From JAFKKS01 sp050187875 (GTDB lineage Bacteria > Pseudomonadota > Alphaproteobacteria > Rhizobiales > Xanthobacteraceae): a stretch of 64,000 nt of DNA. Every line of letters starts with the position of its first letter. The first letter of the stretch is position 1. Positions 42,201-50,319 of this stretch are shown here, one piece after another. Both the position numbers and the translations under genes were made by a program. Below the pieces are notes generated by a model that was not told where the DNA came from, ran no database searches, and saw only the letters and a program-made list of their open reading frames with translations. The stretch spans positions 5,145 to 69,144 of the forward strand of contig JBFWXB010000027.1 in assembly GCA_050187875.1 (NCBI GenBank), read 5' to 3'.

Positions 42201-42229
42201 TTGATTCACACTAGATGCTTCTTTATGAT
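42201..42229 (+). promoter_or_regulatory. Predicted sigma70-type promoter for the Thr-rich peptide gene
   Basis: TTGATT (42201-42206), a 17-bp spacer, and TATGAT (42224-42229). Each hexamer is close to the housekeeping consensus and the spacing is optimal. It lies 31 bp upstream of the peptide ATG at 42260 in an AT-richer island, and no other gene lies between. Confidence 0.6.
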
Positions 42230-42259
42230 TTTCTCGTTTGAAGGGTGTGGGGGCACATC

Positions 42260-42526
42260 ATGAGTAACCATCCGGACCGCCGCGAAGCAATCCGTACGGT
42301 GACGGCAATCGTGGCGGGTGTGGTGACGACGGTGGCCTTGCCGTCTCGCTGGACCAAGCCGGTCATCCAGGCCATCGTCGGGCCGGCAGCAGCCGCGAAC
42401 GGCCTTTCAACGTTTACGACGTTTACGTTTACGACTTTTTTTTCAACGCCGTTTACCTTCACAACTCCCTTTACTACGCTGTTTCCAACCACGACCCGTT
42501 TTCCGACGACGAACCCAGGCAACTAA
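42260..42526 (+). CDS. Thr/Phe-rich peptide, putative precursor of a modified peptide
   Basis: 88 residues, GGGGG 6 nt before the ATG. Residues 6-47 look like an export or leader region: DRREAIRTVTAIVAGVVTTV with a twin-arginine-like pair, then the SRWTKPVIQAIVGPAAAANG segment. The W-T/S-K-P-V motif recurs in small exported proteins beside PqqD/HPr-kinase-like genes, as I recall. Residues 50-88 contain 17 Thr, 10 Phe, 5 Pro and 2 Ser in 39 positions, in TFTT/FTTPF-like periodic units. The next gene, 36 bp on, encodes a kinase-glycosyltransferase-methyltransferase fusion. I infer that the Thr-rich tail is its substrate. No family match is claimed. Confidence 0.75.
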   Translation: MSNHPDRREAIRTVTAIVAGVVTTVALPSRWTKPVIQAIVGPAAAANGLSTFTTFTFTTFFSTPFTFTTPFTTLFPTTTRFPTTNPGN

Positions 42527-42562
42527 AGCGGGGGGAGTGGGCGCATGGCACCCTGAGGGGCC

Positions 42563-45088
42563 GTGTCGGACGCCGCGACACCGCCGCGGGACGCGGTCAA
42601 GACGGCCGCCCGCCGGACCGGTACGCCGCGCGCGGCAGCCTCGATCATCAGCTTCGGGAACCAGGCCATCCGGCTCGCTTTCCCGGCGACGTGGCAGGGC
42701 GAGGTCGAGCATCTGTTTGGGCCGGCGTTGCTTCCGCCGGAGTCCGGAAAGTCAAGCCGAGATCTCTCGTTCCGGCTTGAGGAGGGGGGGTATGCGATCT
42801 GTGCCGGCGCTGAGCGGATCGCGCAGGACATTCCGCAAGCCGACGTGCTCAGGCACTTGGCTGAGCACGCGGTAGGCGCCCTGGCCACGGAGGCCCGCAG
42901 CGCCGCCTTCCATGCGGGTGCCGTCCTCGGGAACGAACGGGCGATCCTGATCCCGGGCGCGTCCGGGACCGGCAAGACATCCATCACGGCATGGCTGGTG
43001 GATCAAGGGTTCGCGTTCTTGAGCGACGAATTGGCGTTGGCAGCTGACCGGGCGGGGGACATCCTGGCCTTCCCGAGGGCGATGATCTTCAAGGCCGGCC
43101 GCCATGATCGCCTGCTGGCCAATCTCAAGACGCTTGCGGCGGCGCCGGCGCTGGCGAGCGGCGGATGCACCTTATTGCGACCGGCGGCCGCGCAGTGCGC
43201 GCCTCTCCGGCCCTATCCGTGCGGGCTAATGATTTTTCCGCAGCATGAAGCGGGACGGCCACTTTCGCTTGCGCCATTATCCGCAGCGCAAGCGGCGCTG
43301 CGCCTGATGGCCTACAATCATAGTTCCGAGGAAAACGCGCCGGACCGCGGATTTGCCGCGGTGACCGCGCTCAGCCGCCAAGCTCCGGCCTTTGCGTTGC
43401 ACTACGGCGACTACGCGCAGCTTGCCGGAGTGCTCGATGAGCTTGTGCGCTGGGTGCTCGAAGGACGCCTTGATGCCGGGCAGATTCGGCGGGTGGTCTC
43501 CGCGTTCGGCGCCAGCGCAGCCGTCGCGTCCGCACACCCTGCACGCCGGCCAACCGAAATTCCCGCGCCAACGCCGCGGCGCGTGGCGCCCAAACTCACG
43601 ATCGGCATGGCCACTTATGACGATTATGATGGCGTCTATTTCAGTCTGCAGGCGCTGCGCCTTTATCATCCGGAGATTGTCGGCGACGCCGAGTTTCTCG
43701 TTATCGATAATCATCCGGACGGGCCGTGCGCGTTCGCGCTAAAGCACCTCGAAGATTATGTTCCGAATTATCGTTACGTTCCTTACACGGCGCGCAGGAG
43801 CACGACCGTCAAGGGCCAGGTGTTCGAAGAGGCTTCCGGCGAATTCGTTCTCTGCATCGACTGCCACGTCTTCGTTGTGCCTGGCGCGCTGAAACGCCTG
43901 CTCAATTATTTCGAACGGAATCCCGGCACCCGCGACCTTCTGCAAGGACCGATGCTGCACGACGACCTGAAACGTATCTCCACGCATTTCGAGCCGAAAT
44001 GGTGCGGCGGCATGTACGGCCATTGGGCCGACAACGGGAAAGCCGACGACCCCGATGCCGAGCCGTTCGAAATTCCGATGCAAGGAACCGGTCTGTTCGC
44101 CTGTCGGAAAGAAGCCTGGCTCGGGTTCAATCCCGCGTTCCGCGGCTTCGGGGGTGAGGAGGGCTACATCCACGAGAAATTCCGGCAAGCGGGGGCGCGC
44201 ACGCTCTGTTTGCCGTTTCTACGCTGGATGCATCGCTTCAACCGACCGATGGGGGCCACGTATCCCAACCGCATCGCCGACCGAATCTGGAACTATACGG
44301 TCGGCTTCCGCGAGCTCGGCTTGCCCACGGACGGGATCAGGACGCATTTCGTCGAGCTTATCGGTGAGCAGGAAACCGCAGCGGCGCTGGACAGCATCAG
44401 CGAGGCTCTTGACGATCTCTATCCCACCCACGACGAGCCCAGCCATCCGCAGCAGATCGCGCGCGCATCGGCGGCGCGGCGTCAGGCTTTCGAGACCATA
44501 TTCTGGACGAATGGCTGGCAGTGCGCGGAATCTGTCTCCGGCCCCGGATCGACGATCGCCACGACATTGCGCTTTCGGGAGGAGTTCGAGCGCCTTCTGC
44601 GGGACCTCAAAGTCCGCAGTCTACTGGATGCGCCCTGCGGCGACTTTAATTGGCTGAGCCACTTCGACCTCGACATCGATAGGTATATCGGAATTGACAT
44701 CGTGCCGACGCTCATTAGCGCGAACCGCAAGCGCTTCGGCACGCCGAACCGCACGTTTGTCCACGGCGATATTGTCTGCCAGGACCTGCCCGCAGCTGAC
44801 TTGATCCTGTGCCGGGACTGTCTCGGACATCTTTCCAATGCCGAGGCGGTGGCTGCACTCCAGAACTTTCGTCGCACCGGATCGCGCTGGCTGCTCGCCA
44901 CAAGTTTCGACGAGTGCAGGGCAAATTGCGACATTGCCGCCGGCGGTTGGCGACCGGTCAATCTCGAAGCGCCGCCGTTCAACTTGCCTCCGCCTGTCCG
45001 CGTCATTGACGAACGGCTCGAAGAATGCGGGCCGGATTATCGCGACAAGTGCTTGGGCCTGTGGCGGATCGACGATCTGCCGGCCTGA
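42563..45088 (+). CDS. HPr-kinase-like / glycosyltransferase / methyltransferase fusion
   Basis: 841 residues, GTG start. Residues about 60-320 resemble HPr kinase-related proteins: AAFHAGAVLGNERAILIPGA leading into Walker A PGASGTGKTS (131-140) and GFAFLSDELAL. Residues about 345-620 are a GT-A glycosyltransferase with a D-x-H metal motif (CIDCHV, D433 and H435). GTGLFACRKEAWLGF, GFGGEE (about 529-533) and a later RWMHRF follow, an arrangement like polypeptide GalNAc-transferases. Residues about 660-841 are a class I SAM methyltransferase (LLDAPCGDFNWL, YIGIDI, HGDIV). The gene follows the Thr-rich peptide gene. Peptide glycosylation with further tailoring is the inferred role. Confidence 0.8.
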   Translation: MSDAATPPRDAVKTAARRTGTPRAAASIISFGNQAIRLAFPATWQGEVEHLFGPALLPPESGKSSRDLSFRLEEGGYAICAGAERIAQDIPQADVLRHLAEHAVGALATEARSAAFHAGAVLGNERAILIPGASGTGKTSITAWLVDQGFAFLSDELALAADRAGDILAFPRAMIFKAGRHDRLLANLKTLAAAPALASGGCTLLRPAAAQCAPLRPYPCGLMIFPQHEAGRPLSLAPLSAAQAALRLMAYNHSSEENAPDRGFAAVTALSRQAPAFALHYGDYAQLAGVLDELVRWVLEGRLDAGQIRRVVSAFGASAAVASAHPARRPTEIPAPTPRRVAPKLTIGMATYDDYDGVYFSLQALRLYHPEIVGDAEFLVIDNHPDGPCAFALKHLEDYVPNYRYVPYTARRSTTVKGQVFEEASGEFVLCIDCHVFVVPGALKRLLNYFERNPGTRDLLQGPMLHDDLKRISTHFEPKWCGGMYGHWADNGKADDPDAEPFEIPMQGTGLFACRKEAWLGFNPAFRGFGGEEGYIHEKFRQAGARTLCLPFLRWMHRFNRPMGATYPNRIADRIWNYTVGFRELGLPTDGIRTHFVELIGEQETAAALDSISEALDDLYPTHDEPSHPQQIARASAARRQAFETIFWTNGWQCAESVSGPGSTIATTLRFREEFERLLRDLKVRSLLDAPCGDFNWLSHFDLDIDRYIGIDIVPTLISANRKRFGTPNRTFVHGDIVCQDLPAADLILCRDCLGHLSNAEAVAALQNFRRTGSRWLLATSFDECRANCDIAAGGWRPVNLEAPPFNLPPPVRVIDERLEECGPDYRDKCLGLWRIDDLPA

Positions 45089-45095
45089 GTTCGGC

Positions 45096-45440
45096 TCAGG
45101 GCGACGTATCGTCCGCGAGCCGGGCTGAGCCCTCCGCTCCGGAGGCGGCAGGCTTGTCCCCGGCGCGCTGCATCAGGCGCAGCGCGCCTTCGCTCACTAG
45201 GTTGTCGATGGCGTCGCGCACATCCGCGCGCACCTCGGCCGCGTTGTCCGGGTAGGCCTCCGCCAGAACGTCGGCGATCTGCGTAACCGTACGTTGGCCG
45301 TCGCACAGCGTCCAGACCGTCGTAGCGCTCTCGTTGAGATAAATCGTCTTCTTGACGGGAGCCCGATATAGAACGACTTCGCCCTCCAATTCCTCCACGC
45401 GATAGCCCCGACGCTGTATAGGCACCGAATTCGGGTCCAT
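45096..45440 (-). CDS. PqqD-family peptide chaperone
   Basis: 114 residues from the ATG giving MDPNSVPIQRRGYRVEELEG. The PqqD fold is visible in VVLYRAPVKKTIYLNESATT, VWTLCDGQRTVTQIADVLAE and RDAIDNLVSEGAL. PqqD-like domains bind leader peptides of ribosomally made, modified peptides and present them to the modifying enzyme. This form occurs with HPr-kinase-related proteins (the HPr-rel-A type arrangement). It converges on the fusion gene with 7 bp between stops and lies downstream of the nucleotidyltransferase gene on the same strand. Confidence 0.85.
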   Translation of the reverse strand: MDPNSVPIQRRGYRVEELEGEVVLYRAPVKKTIYLNESATTVWTLCDGQRTVTQIADVLAEAYPDNAAEVRADVRDAIDNLVSEGALRLMQRAGDKPAASGAEGSARLADDTSP

Positions 45441-45510
45441 TTCGCTCTCCCGTTCGATAGACGCACACCGAAGGCCTGTGGCGCCATTGTACCAAGTCAA
45501 TTATGCTTTT

Positions 45511-46479
45511 CTAAGCGCCGCCTGCACGCTTGAGCATTTCGCGAAACAGCCCGCGGCGCCATGAATAGAAGGCGCGAAGATCGGTGACCGAGGAGGTCAC
45601 GACAGCGCGGCTGATGAGCGCGCGAGCGATCTCCACACGCAATCTCTGCCCCAGCGCTTGCGCCAGTTGGAGGCAGCGCGGTTCGCAGAACCATCTTCCG
45701 GCCAGCGTCAGTCCGAGCGCCGCGCCAAGACCGAGTCTCGTCCGTGCAACGAGCTCCAAGAAGCGCGCTTGTTCCTCCGCGGGACCGAGGGCCCGGGCCG
45801 CCTGACAGATATCGACCAGGTGCTGCAACCGCTCGAAAAGATGCCACGACCCATGCGCAGCAGCCACGAGCAGAAGCTCGGCAGGCCCTTCCGGGTGCGC
45901 TGCAATGTGCTCGTAGCGCACCGAGATGGTCCCCTGCAGCGACGGCGCATGAATGAGGTCCGTACTGATGTCGACGACCAGGTGAGGATTGTCGCGGTGA
46001 ACCCACTGCGATTCCTGCCGCTCCGGTGCGAGCCCCCGCCCGGCCGGGGCAAAGCCCTGCTTGTCCAGGATCGCCTCAAAATCCGGGAGCGCCGCCGGCG
46101 CAGCCAGCACGTCGATATCGCCGAAGGGCCGATATTTTGGTGTCGGATAGAGCTTGCGTGCGAAAACCGGCCCTTTGACGAGCGTCAGGGAAAGGCCTTT
46201 CGCCGCCTCCATTATCGCGTCCGCCTGCCATCGCAGGAGTTGCGAAAATGCGAATGCGGCGCCGTGGTCCAATTGCGCCTGGCGCTTGACCTCGGCGAAT
46301 TCCGGATTGTCGGCGAGCGGCTGACAATTTCGCAGTACCGCCGGCAGGATGCCGTGACCTTGGGCCTGCAGCACCAAAGCATGAGCGGCTTCGCGCGTCA
46401 GCGCACGCCGCGGTTGTCGACCGCGCGCTTCCTGTGGATCGGCGCAGCAAATCAGCCAGTCAGTGAGGCTACGCGACAT
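45511..46479 (-). CDS. Nucleotidyltransferase-fold protein (PF14907 type)
   Basis: 322 residues. LTLVKGPVFARKLYPTPKYR followed by PFGDIDVLA gives the KG and D-x-D features of this nucleotidyltransferase-like family. WVHRDNPHLVVDISTDL adds a third acidic segment and the C-terminal half is helical. Such proteins commonly accompany PqqD and HPr-kinase-related genes in putative peptide-modification loci. The exact reaction is unknown; transfer of a nucleotide to a peptide or sugar is possible. It is upstream of pqqD-like on the minus strand. Confidence 0.8.
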   Translation of the reverse strand: MSRSLTDWLICCADPQEARGRQPRRALTREAAHALVLQAQGHGILPAVLRNCQPLADNPEFAEVKRQAQLDHGAAFAFSQLLRWQADAIMEAAKGLSLTLVKGPVFARKLYPTPKYRPFGDIDVLAAPAALPDFEAILDKQGFAPAGRGLAPERQESQWVHRDNPHLVVDISTDLIHAPSLQGTISVRYEHIAAHPEGPAELLLVAAAHGSWHLFERLQHLVDICQAARALGPAEEQARFLELVARTRLGLGAALGLTLAGRWFCEPRCLQLAQALGQRLRVEIARALISRAVVTSSVTDLRAFYSWRRGLFREMLKRAGGA

Positions 46480-46748
46480 CGACCGGGAACGATGAAGATG
46501 CAGCGCAGGGCCGCGCCATTGGATGGCGCCTCGTTGGATTTCGTATCCGTCGCGCCATCCTACCTTCGCCCGAAGCTCCTGAATAGGATCGATTTAGATC
46601 GGTTTCGGCGCGCGGGGGCCCCGTCGTGCTCCGGCATACCGGGGCCGCGACACGCGCGCTTGCCAGCTTCAGCGCCGCCTGCCACGAACGGCCGCGAGAG
46701 CCGGTCAAGACCGTGCAGCACGGCGGGCCGTGAATTGGGGAGGACTTC

Positions 46749-47513
46749 ATGCAGCTTTTCGACCTCACGGGCCGCGTTGCGGTCATCACCGGCGGCAATG
46801 GCGGCATCGGGCTCGGCATGGCCAAGGGCATGGCCGCGGCGGGCGCCGCTATCGTCGTCGCCGGGCGCAACGAGAAGAAGAACGCGGCGGCGGTGAAGGA
46901 GATCGAGGGCGCCGGCGGCAAAGCGAAGGCTGTCGTGGTCGATGTCCTCGACGAGGCGTCCTGCCGCGCGATGTGTGAAGCCGCCGCGAAGGCGTTCGGG
47001 CGCCTCGACATCCTCGCCAACAATGCCGGCATGTCGATCCGCAAGCAGCCGGAGACGTTTACGCTCGCCGAGTGGAAGCAGGTGATCGACACCAACCTCA
47101 ACGCCGCCTTCGTCTGTTCACAGGCGGCTTATCCGCACATGAAGAAGGCGGGCGGCGGCAAGATCATCAACACCGGCTCGATGCTCTCGATCTTCGGCAC
47201 GGCCTATGCCGCACCCTACGCCGCTTCGAAAGGCGGCATCGTGCAGATGACCAAGGCGCTGGCGAGCGCCTGGGCGAAGGACAACATCCAGGTCAACGCC
47301 ATCCTGCCCGGCTGGATCGATACCGAGCTCACGCGCGATGCGCGGGCGCAGGTGCACGGCCTGCATGAACGCGTACTTGCACGCACGCCTGCGGGTCGCT
47401 GGGGCGACCCCGACGACTTCGCGGGAATCGCGGTGTTTCTCGCATCGAAGGCGTCCGATTTCGTCTCGGGCGCGGCCATCACCGTCGACGGTGGGTATTC
47501 GATCCAGGGCTAG
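46749..47513 (+). CDS. SDR-family oxidoreductase (gluconate 5-dehydrogenase-like)
   Basis: 254 residues, GGAGG 7 nt upstream of the ATG. Classical SDR: cofactor loop TGGNGGIGLGMA, NNAG (LANNAGMSI), catalytic Ser in NTGSMLS and YAAPYAASKGG with Tyr and Lys, then ILPGWIDTEL. It ends SGAAITVDGGYSIQG as usual. The basic residue at AGRNEKK suggests NADP(H). The substrate is not determinable; sugar acids or beta-keto compounds are typical. It stands alone. Confidence 0.9.
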   Translation: MQLFDLTGRVAVITGGNGGIGLGMAKGMAAAGAAIVVAGRNEKKNAAAVKEIEGAGGKAKAVVVDVLDEASCRAMCEAAAKAFGRLDILANNAGMSIRKQPETFTLAEWKQVIDTNLNAAFVCSQAAYPHMKKAGGGKIINTGSMLSIFGTAYAAPYAASKGGIVQMTKALASAWAKDNIQVNAILPGWIDTELTRDARAQVHGLHERVLARTPAGRWGDPDDFAGIAVFLASKASDFVSGAAITVDGGYSIQG

Positions 47514-47617
47514 GCTGGAGTGCGTCCAGGCAAGCCGGGAGCCGGTTCCCGCCCGGACGTGCGATAGATCAAAGACGCCGCAAGATTGGCCATGCACTTT
47601 GATCGTGGCGTCGCGGC

Positions 47618-48040
47618 GTGATATCGCTGCGCCGCATCAGGACGCTTCCGGTGACGATTCGAGCGCGAACAGGACGAGGATGGCGGCCGTGGATCGCAAT
47701 GATCGCGGCCTATATCTTCGTGTTGCAGACGGCGCTCGCCGGCATCGCCGTCACCCAGGCCGCGGCGGCGACGCCGTCGTCGGAGCTGCCGTTCGTCCTG
47801 TGCGCGGAGCATGCCTCCGCGCCTGACAGCCTGCCGGACCAGCCATCGAAGCAGGCGCCCTGCGAGCATTGCGTCGCCTGTGGGGTCGCAGCGGTCGCGC
47901 TGCCGACGCGCGATGCTGCCGTTGCGGGCATCGTGCGCTTCGCGCATCGCGCCACGGCGCCGCCTGCGCAGGAGGCCGTCGCCACGCCGGCCTGGCGGCT
48001 CGGCTTTCATCCCTCCCGAGGACCTCCGCAGATCGCATGA
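47618..48040 (+). CDS. DUF2946-type small secreted/metal-binding protein
   Basis: 140 residues, GTG start. A hydrophobic N-terminal segment (WIAMIAAYIFVLQTALAGIA) acts as anchor or signal. A short cysteine cluster PCEHCVACG near residue 88 could bind copper. It resembles DUF2946 proteins, which are often encoded upstream of TonB receptors and copper chaperones, as here. It is probably co-transcribed with the receptor 55 bp downstream. Confidence 0.7.
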   Translation: MISLRRIRTLPVTIRARTGRGWRPWIAMIAAYIFVLQTALAGIAVTQAAAATPSSELPFVLCAEHASAPDSLPDQPSKQAPCEHCVACGVAAVALPTRDAAVAGIVRFAHRATAPPAQEAVATPAWRLGFHPSRGPPQIA

Positions 48041-48095
48041 AACCCGCGTGGCGTGACGCCGCGCGTTTTTCATTTGCGTTCGAGGAGCTTGAGGG

Positions 48096-50264
48096 ATGTC
48101 GCGCGCAAGAGGCGCTGCGCTCGCTGCCATGGCAGCCGCAATGATTGCACCAACGGAAGTCGTCGCACGGGGAGCGATCGCCCTTCCGTCCATCGTCGTC
48201 GAGTCGCGGCGGCCGCCGCCCGCCGCAAAACCTGCGCGCGCTGCTGCGCCACGAAGGGCGTCGCCGGCCGCGCAGCCCGCGATAACGACTTTGACCGTCC
48301 ACGCGCGCAGCGGAAGCGCGACCGCGCCAACGACAGCGCAAGCCGCGCGGGAGTTGCGGCAAATCCCCGGCTCGGCCGTCGTCGTTGCCGATACGGAATT
48401 CAAGAATGCGCCGGCGCAGACGCTGAAGGATGCGCTCGCTTTCGTCGCCGGCGTCTTCGCGCAACCTAAGTGGGGCGAGGACACGCGGCTCTCCATCCGC
48501 GGGTCCGGCCTCTCGCGCAATTTCCATCTGCGCGGCGTGCAGCTCTACATGGACGGTATCCCTATCAACACCGCCGACGGCTATGGTGATTTCCAGGAGA
48601 TCGATCCAACTGCGTATCGTCACATCGACGTCTACAAGGGCGCCAACGCGCTGCGCTTCGGCGCGAATTCGCTCGGCGGTGCGATCAATTTCGTGACGCC
48701 GAGCGGCCGCGACGCCGCGGCGCTCGAGGCGCGCATCGACGGCGGCGGCTTCGGCTGGCGGCGGTATCAGTCGAGCACGGCGGGCGCCAACGGGGCGTTC
48801 GACTACTTCATCACCGGCTCGTGGGAAGCGCAGCAAGGCTTCCGCGACCACAGTTTTGGCGAGCTCGCGCGCGGCTCGGCGAATTTCGGCTACCAGATCA
48901 ATCCGGACGTCGAGACGCGCTTCTATTTCAACGCCAACACGATCCGCCAGCGCATTCCCGGCTCCGTCGACAAGGCGACGGCGCTCTCCGATCCGCAGCG
49001 AGCGGCGGCGATCAATGTCGCCAATGACTGGCAGCGCAACATCGATTCCGTGCGCGTCGCCAATAAGACCTCGGTCCGCTTGAGCGATACGACGCGTACA
49101 GAGTTCGGCCTGTTCGCGCTCGACCGGCACCTGATGCATCCGATCTTTCAGTGGCTCGACTATCGCTACCAGGATTACGGCGGCTTCGCGCGGCTGATCG
49201 ACGAGCGGCTGATCGGCGGACACGCCAACCGCTTCATCGTGGGCGTCAATGTCCTCAACGGATCAATCGACAACAAGCAATACGCCAACACACCCGGCGC
49301 GGTGAAAGGACCGCTCCTTTCATCGTCGATCGATGCGTCGACGAATCTCTCCGCCTATGCGGAGAATTCGTTCTATGTCTTGCCCAATGTCGCGCTCGTC
49401 GCGGGCACGAACTTCCTGCACGCGACGCGCGACCGCCGCGATCGTCTCCTCGCCGACGGCGATCAATCGGGACGCACGCATTTCGACATCTTGAGCCCGA
49501 AGGTTGGCGCCCTTTGGGATGTCGACTCGACCTGGCAAGTCTTCGCCAATGTCTCGCGCAGCGCCGAGGTGCCGAGCTTCGGTGAAGGCTCGAGCTTCCC
49601 GGCGCCGATCATCCGCTTCACCGACCTCAAGGCGCAGACGGCGACGACCTATGAGATCGGCACGCGCGGGCGCCGCCCCGATCTCACCTGGGACCTTGCG
49701 CTCTACCACGCCGATATCCGCAACGAGCTGCAGTGCATCTATGCGAGCTTCGGCAACTGCAATGTCGTCAATGCCGACAAGACGGTACATCAGGGGCTCG
49801 AAGCGGCGATTGGCGTTGCGATCGCCAAAGGACTCTTCATCAACGGCGACCAGGCAGACAGGCTCTGGCTCAACGTCGCCTACACGTTCAACGACTTCCG
49901 CTTCGACGGCGATCCGACTTTCGGCAACAACCAGCTGCCCGGCGCGCCGCGGCATTTCGTGCGCGCGGAGCTTCTCTACAAGCATCCGAGCGGATTCTAT
50001 TTCGGCCCGAACATCGAGTGGGTGCCGGTCGTCTATTTCGTCGACAGCGCCAACACACTGACGACCGAGCCTTACGCTTTGATCGGCGCCAAGATCGGTT
50101 ACGACGACGGCAGGCGCTATTCGATCTATATCGAAGGGCGCAATCTCGCCAACAAAGCCTATATCGCCAGCACCAGCATCATCGACCGTGCGACGCCCGG
50201 CATCCCGTTGTTCGAGCCGGGCAGCGGACGCGCGGTCTATGCCGGCTTGCGCGCGCGATGGTGA
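48096..50264 (+). CDS. TonB-dependent outer membrane receptor
   Basis: 722 residues. An N-terminal signal (ARGAALAAMAAAMIAP) and Pro/Ala-rich linker precede the plug domain (PGSAVVVADTEFKNAPAQTL, LSIRGSGLSRNFHLRGVQLY). The 22-strand barrel follows and ends in the usual aromatic residue (YAGLRARW). A TonB box may lie near IVVESRR. TonB receptors move scarce metals or complexes across the outer membrane. Flanking DUF2946 and YcnI-PCuAC genes point to copper or a copper chelate. The cargo is inferred from context. Confidence 0.92.
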   Translation: MSRARGAALAAMAAAMIAPTEVVARGAIALPSIVVESRRPPPAAKPARAAAPRRASPAAQPAITTLTVHARSGSATAPTTAQAARELRQIPGSAVVVADTEFKNAPAQTLKDALAFVAGVFAQPKWGEDTRLSIRGSGLSRNFHLRGVQLYMDGIPINTADGYGDFQEIDPTAYRHIDVYKGANALRFGANSLGGAINFVTPSGRDAAALEARIDGGGFGWRRYQSSTAGANGAFDYFITGSWEAQQGFRDHSFGELARGSANFGYQINPDVETRFYFNANTIRQRIPGSVDKATALSDPQRAAAINVANDWQRNIDSVRVANKTSVRLSDTTRTEFGLFALDRHLMHPIFQWLDYRYQDYGGFARLIDERLIGGHANRFIVGVNVLNGSIDNKQYANTPGAVKGPLLSSSIDASTNLSAYAENSFYVLPNVALVAGTNFLHATRDRRDRLLADGDQSGRTHFDILSPKVGALWDVDSTWQVFANVSRSAEVPSFGEGSSFPAPIIRFTDLKAQTATTYEIGTRGRRPDLTWDLALYHADIRNELQCIYASFGNCNVVNADKTVHQGLEAAIGVAIAKGLFINGDQADRLWLNVAYTFNDFRFDGDPTFGNNQLPGAPRHFVRAELLYKHPSGFYFGPNIEWVPVVYFVDSANTLTTEPYALIGAKIGYDDGRRYSIYIEGRNLANKAYIASTSIIDRATPGIPLFEPGSGRAVYAGLRARW

Positions 50265-50319
50265 TCACGAAGCGACCCATTTCTCCGATACGCTGCAGAC
50301 AAACGAAAGGAACAGGACG

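Noticed and set aside
45658..46896. 412-codon open frame opposite the nucleotidyltransferase
   Set aside because: Shadow frame without domains; the minus-strand gene fits PF14907 and its PqqD context.
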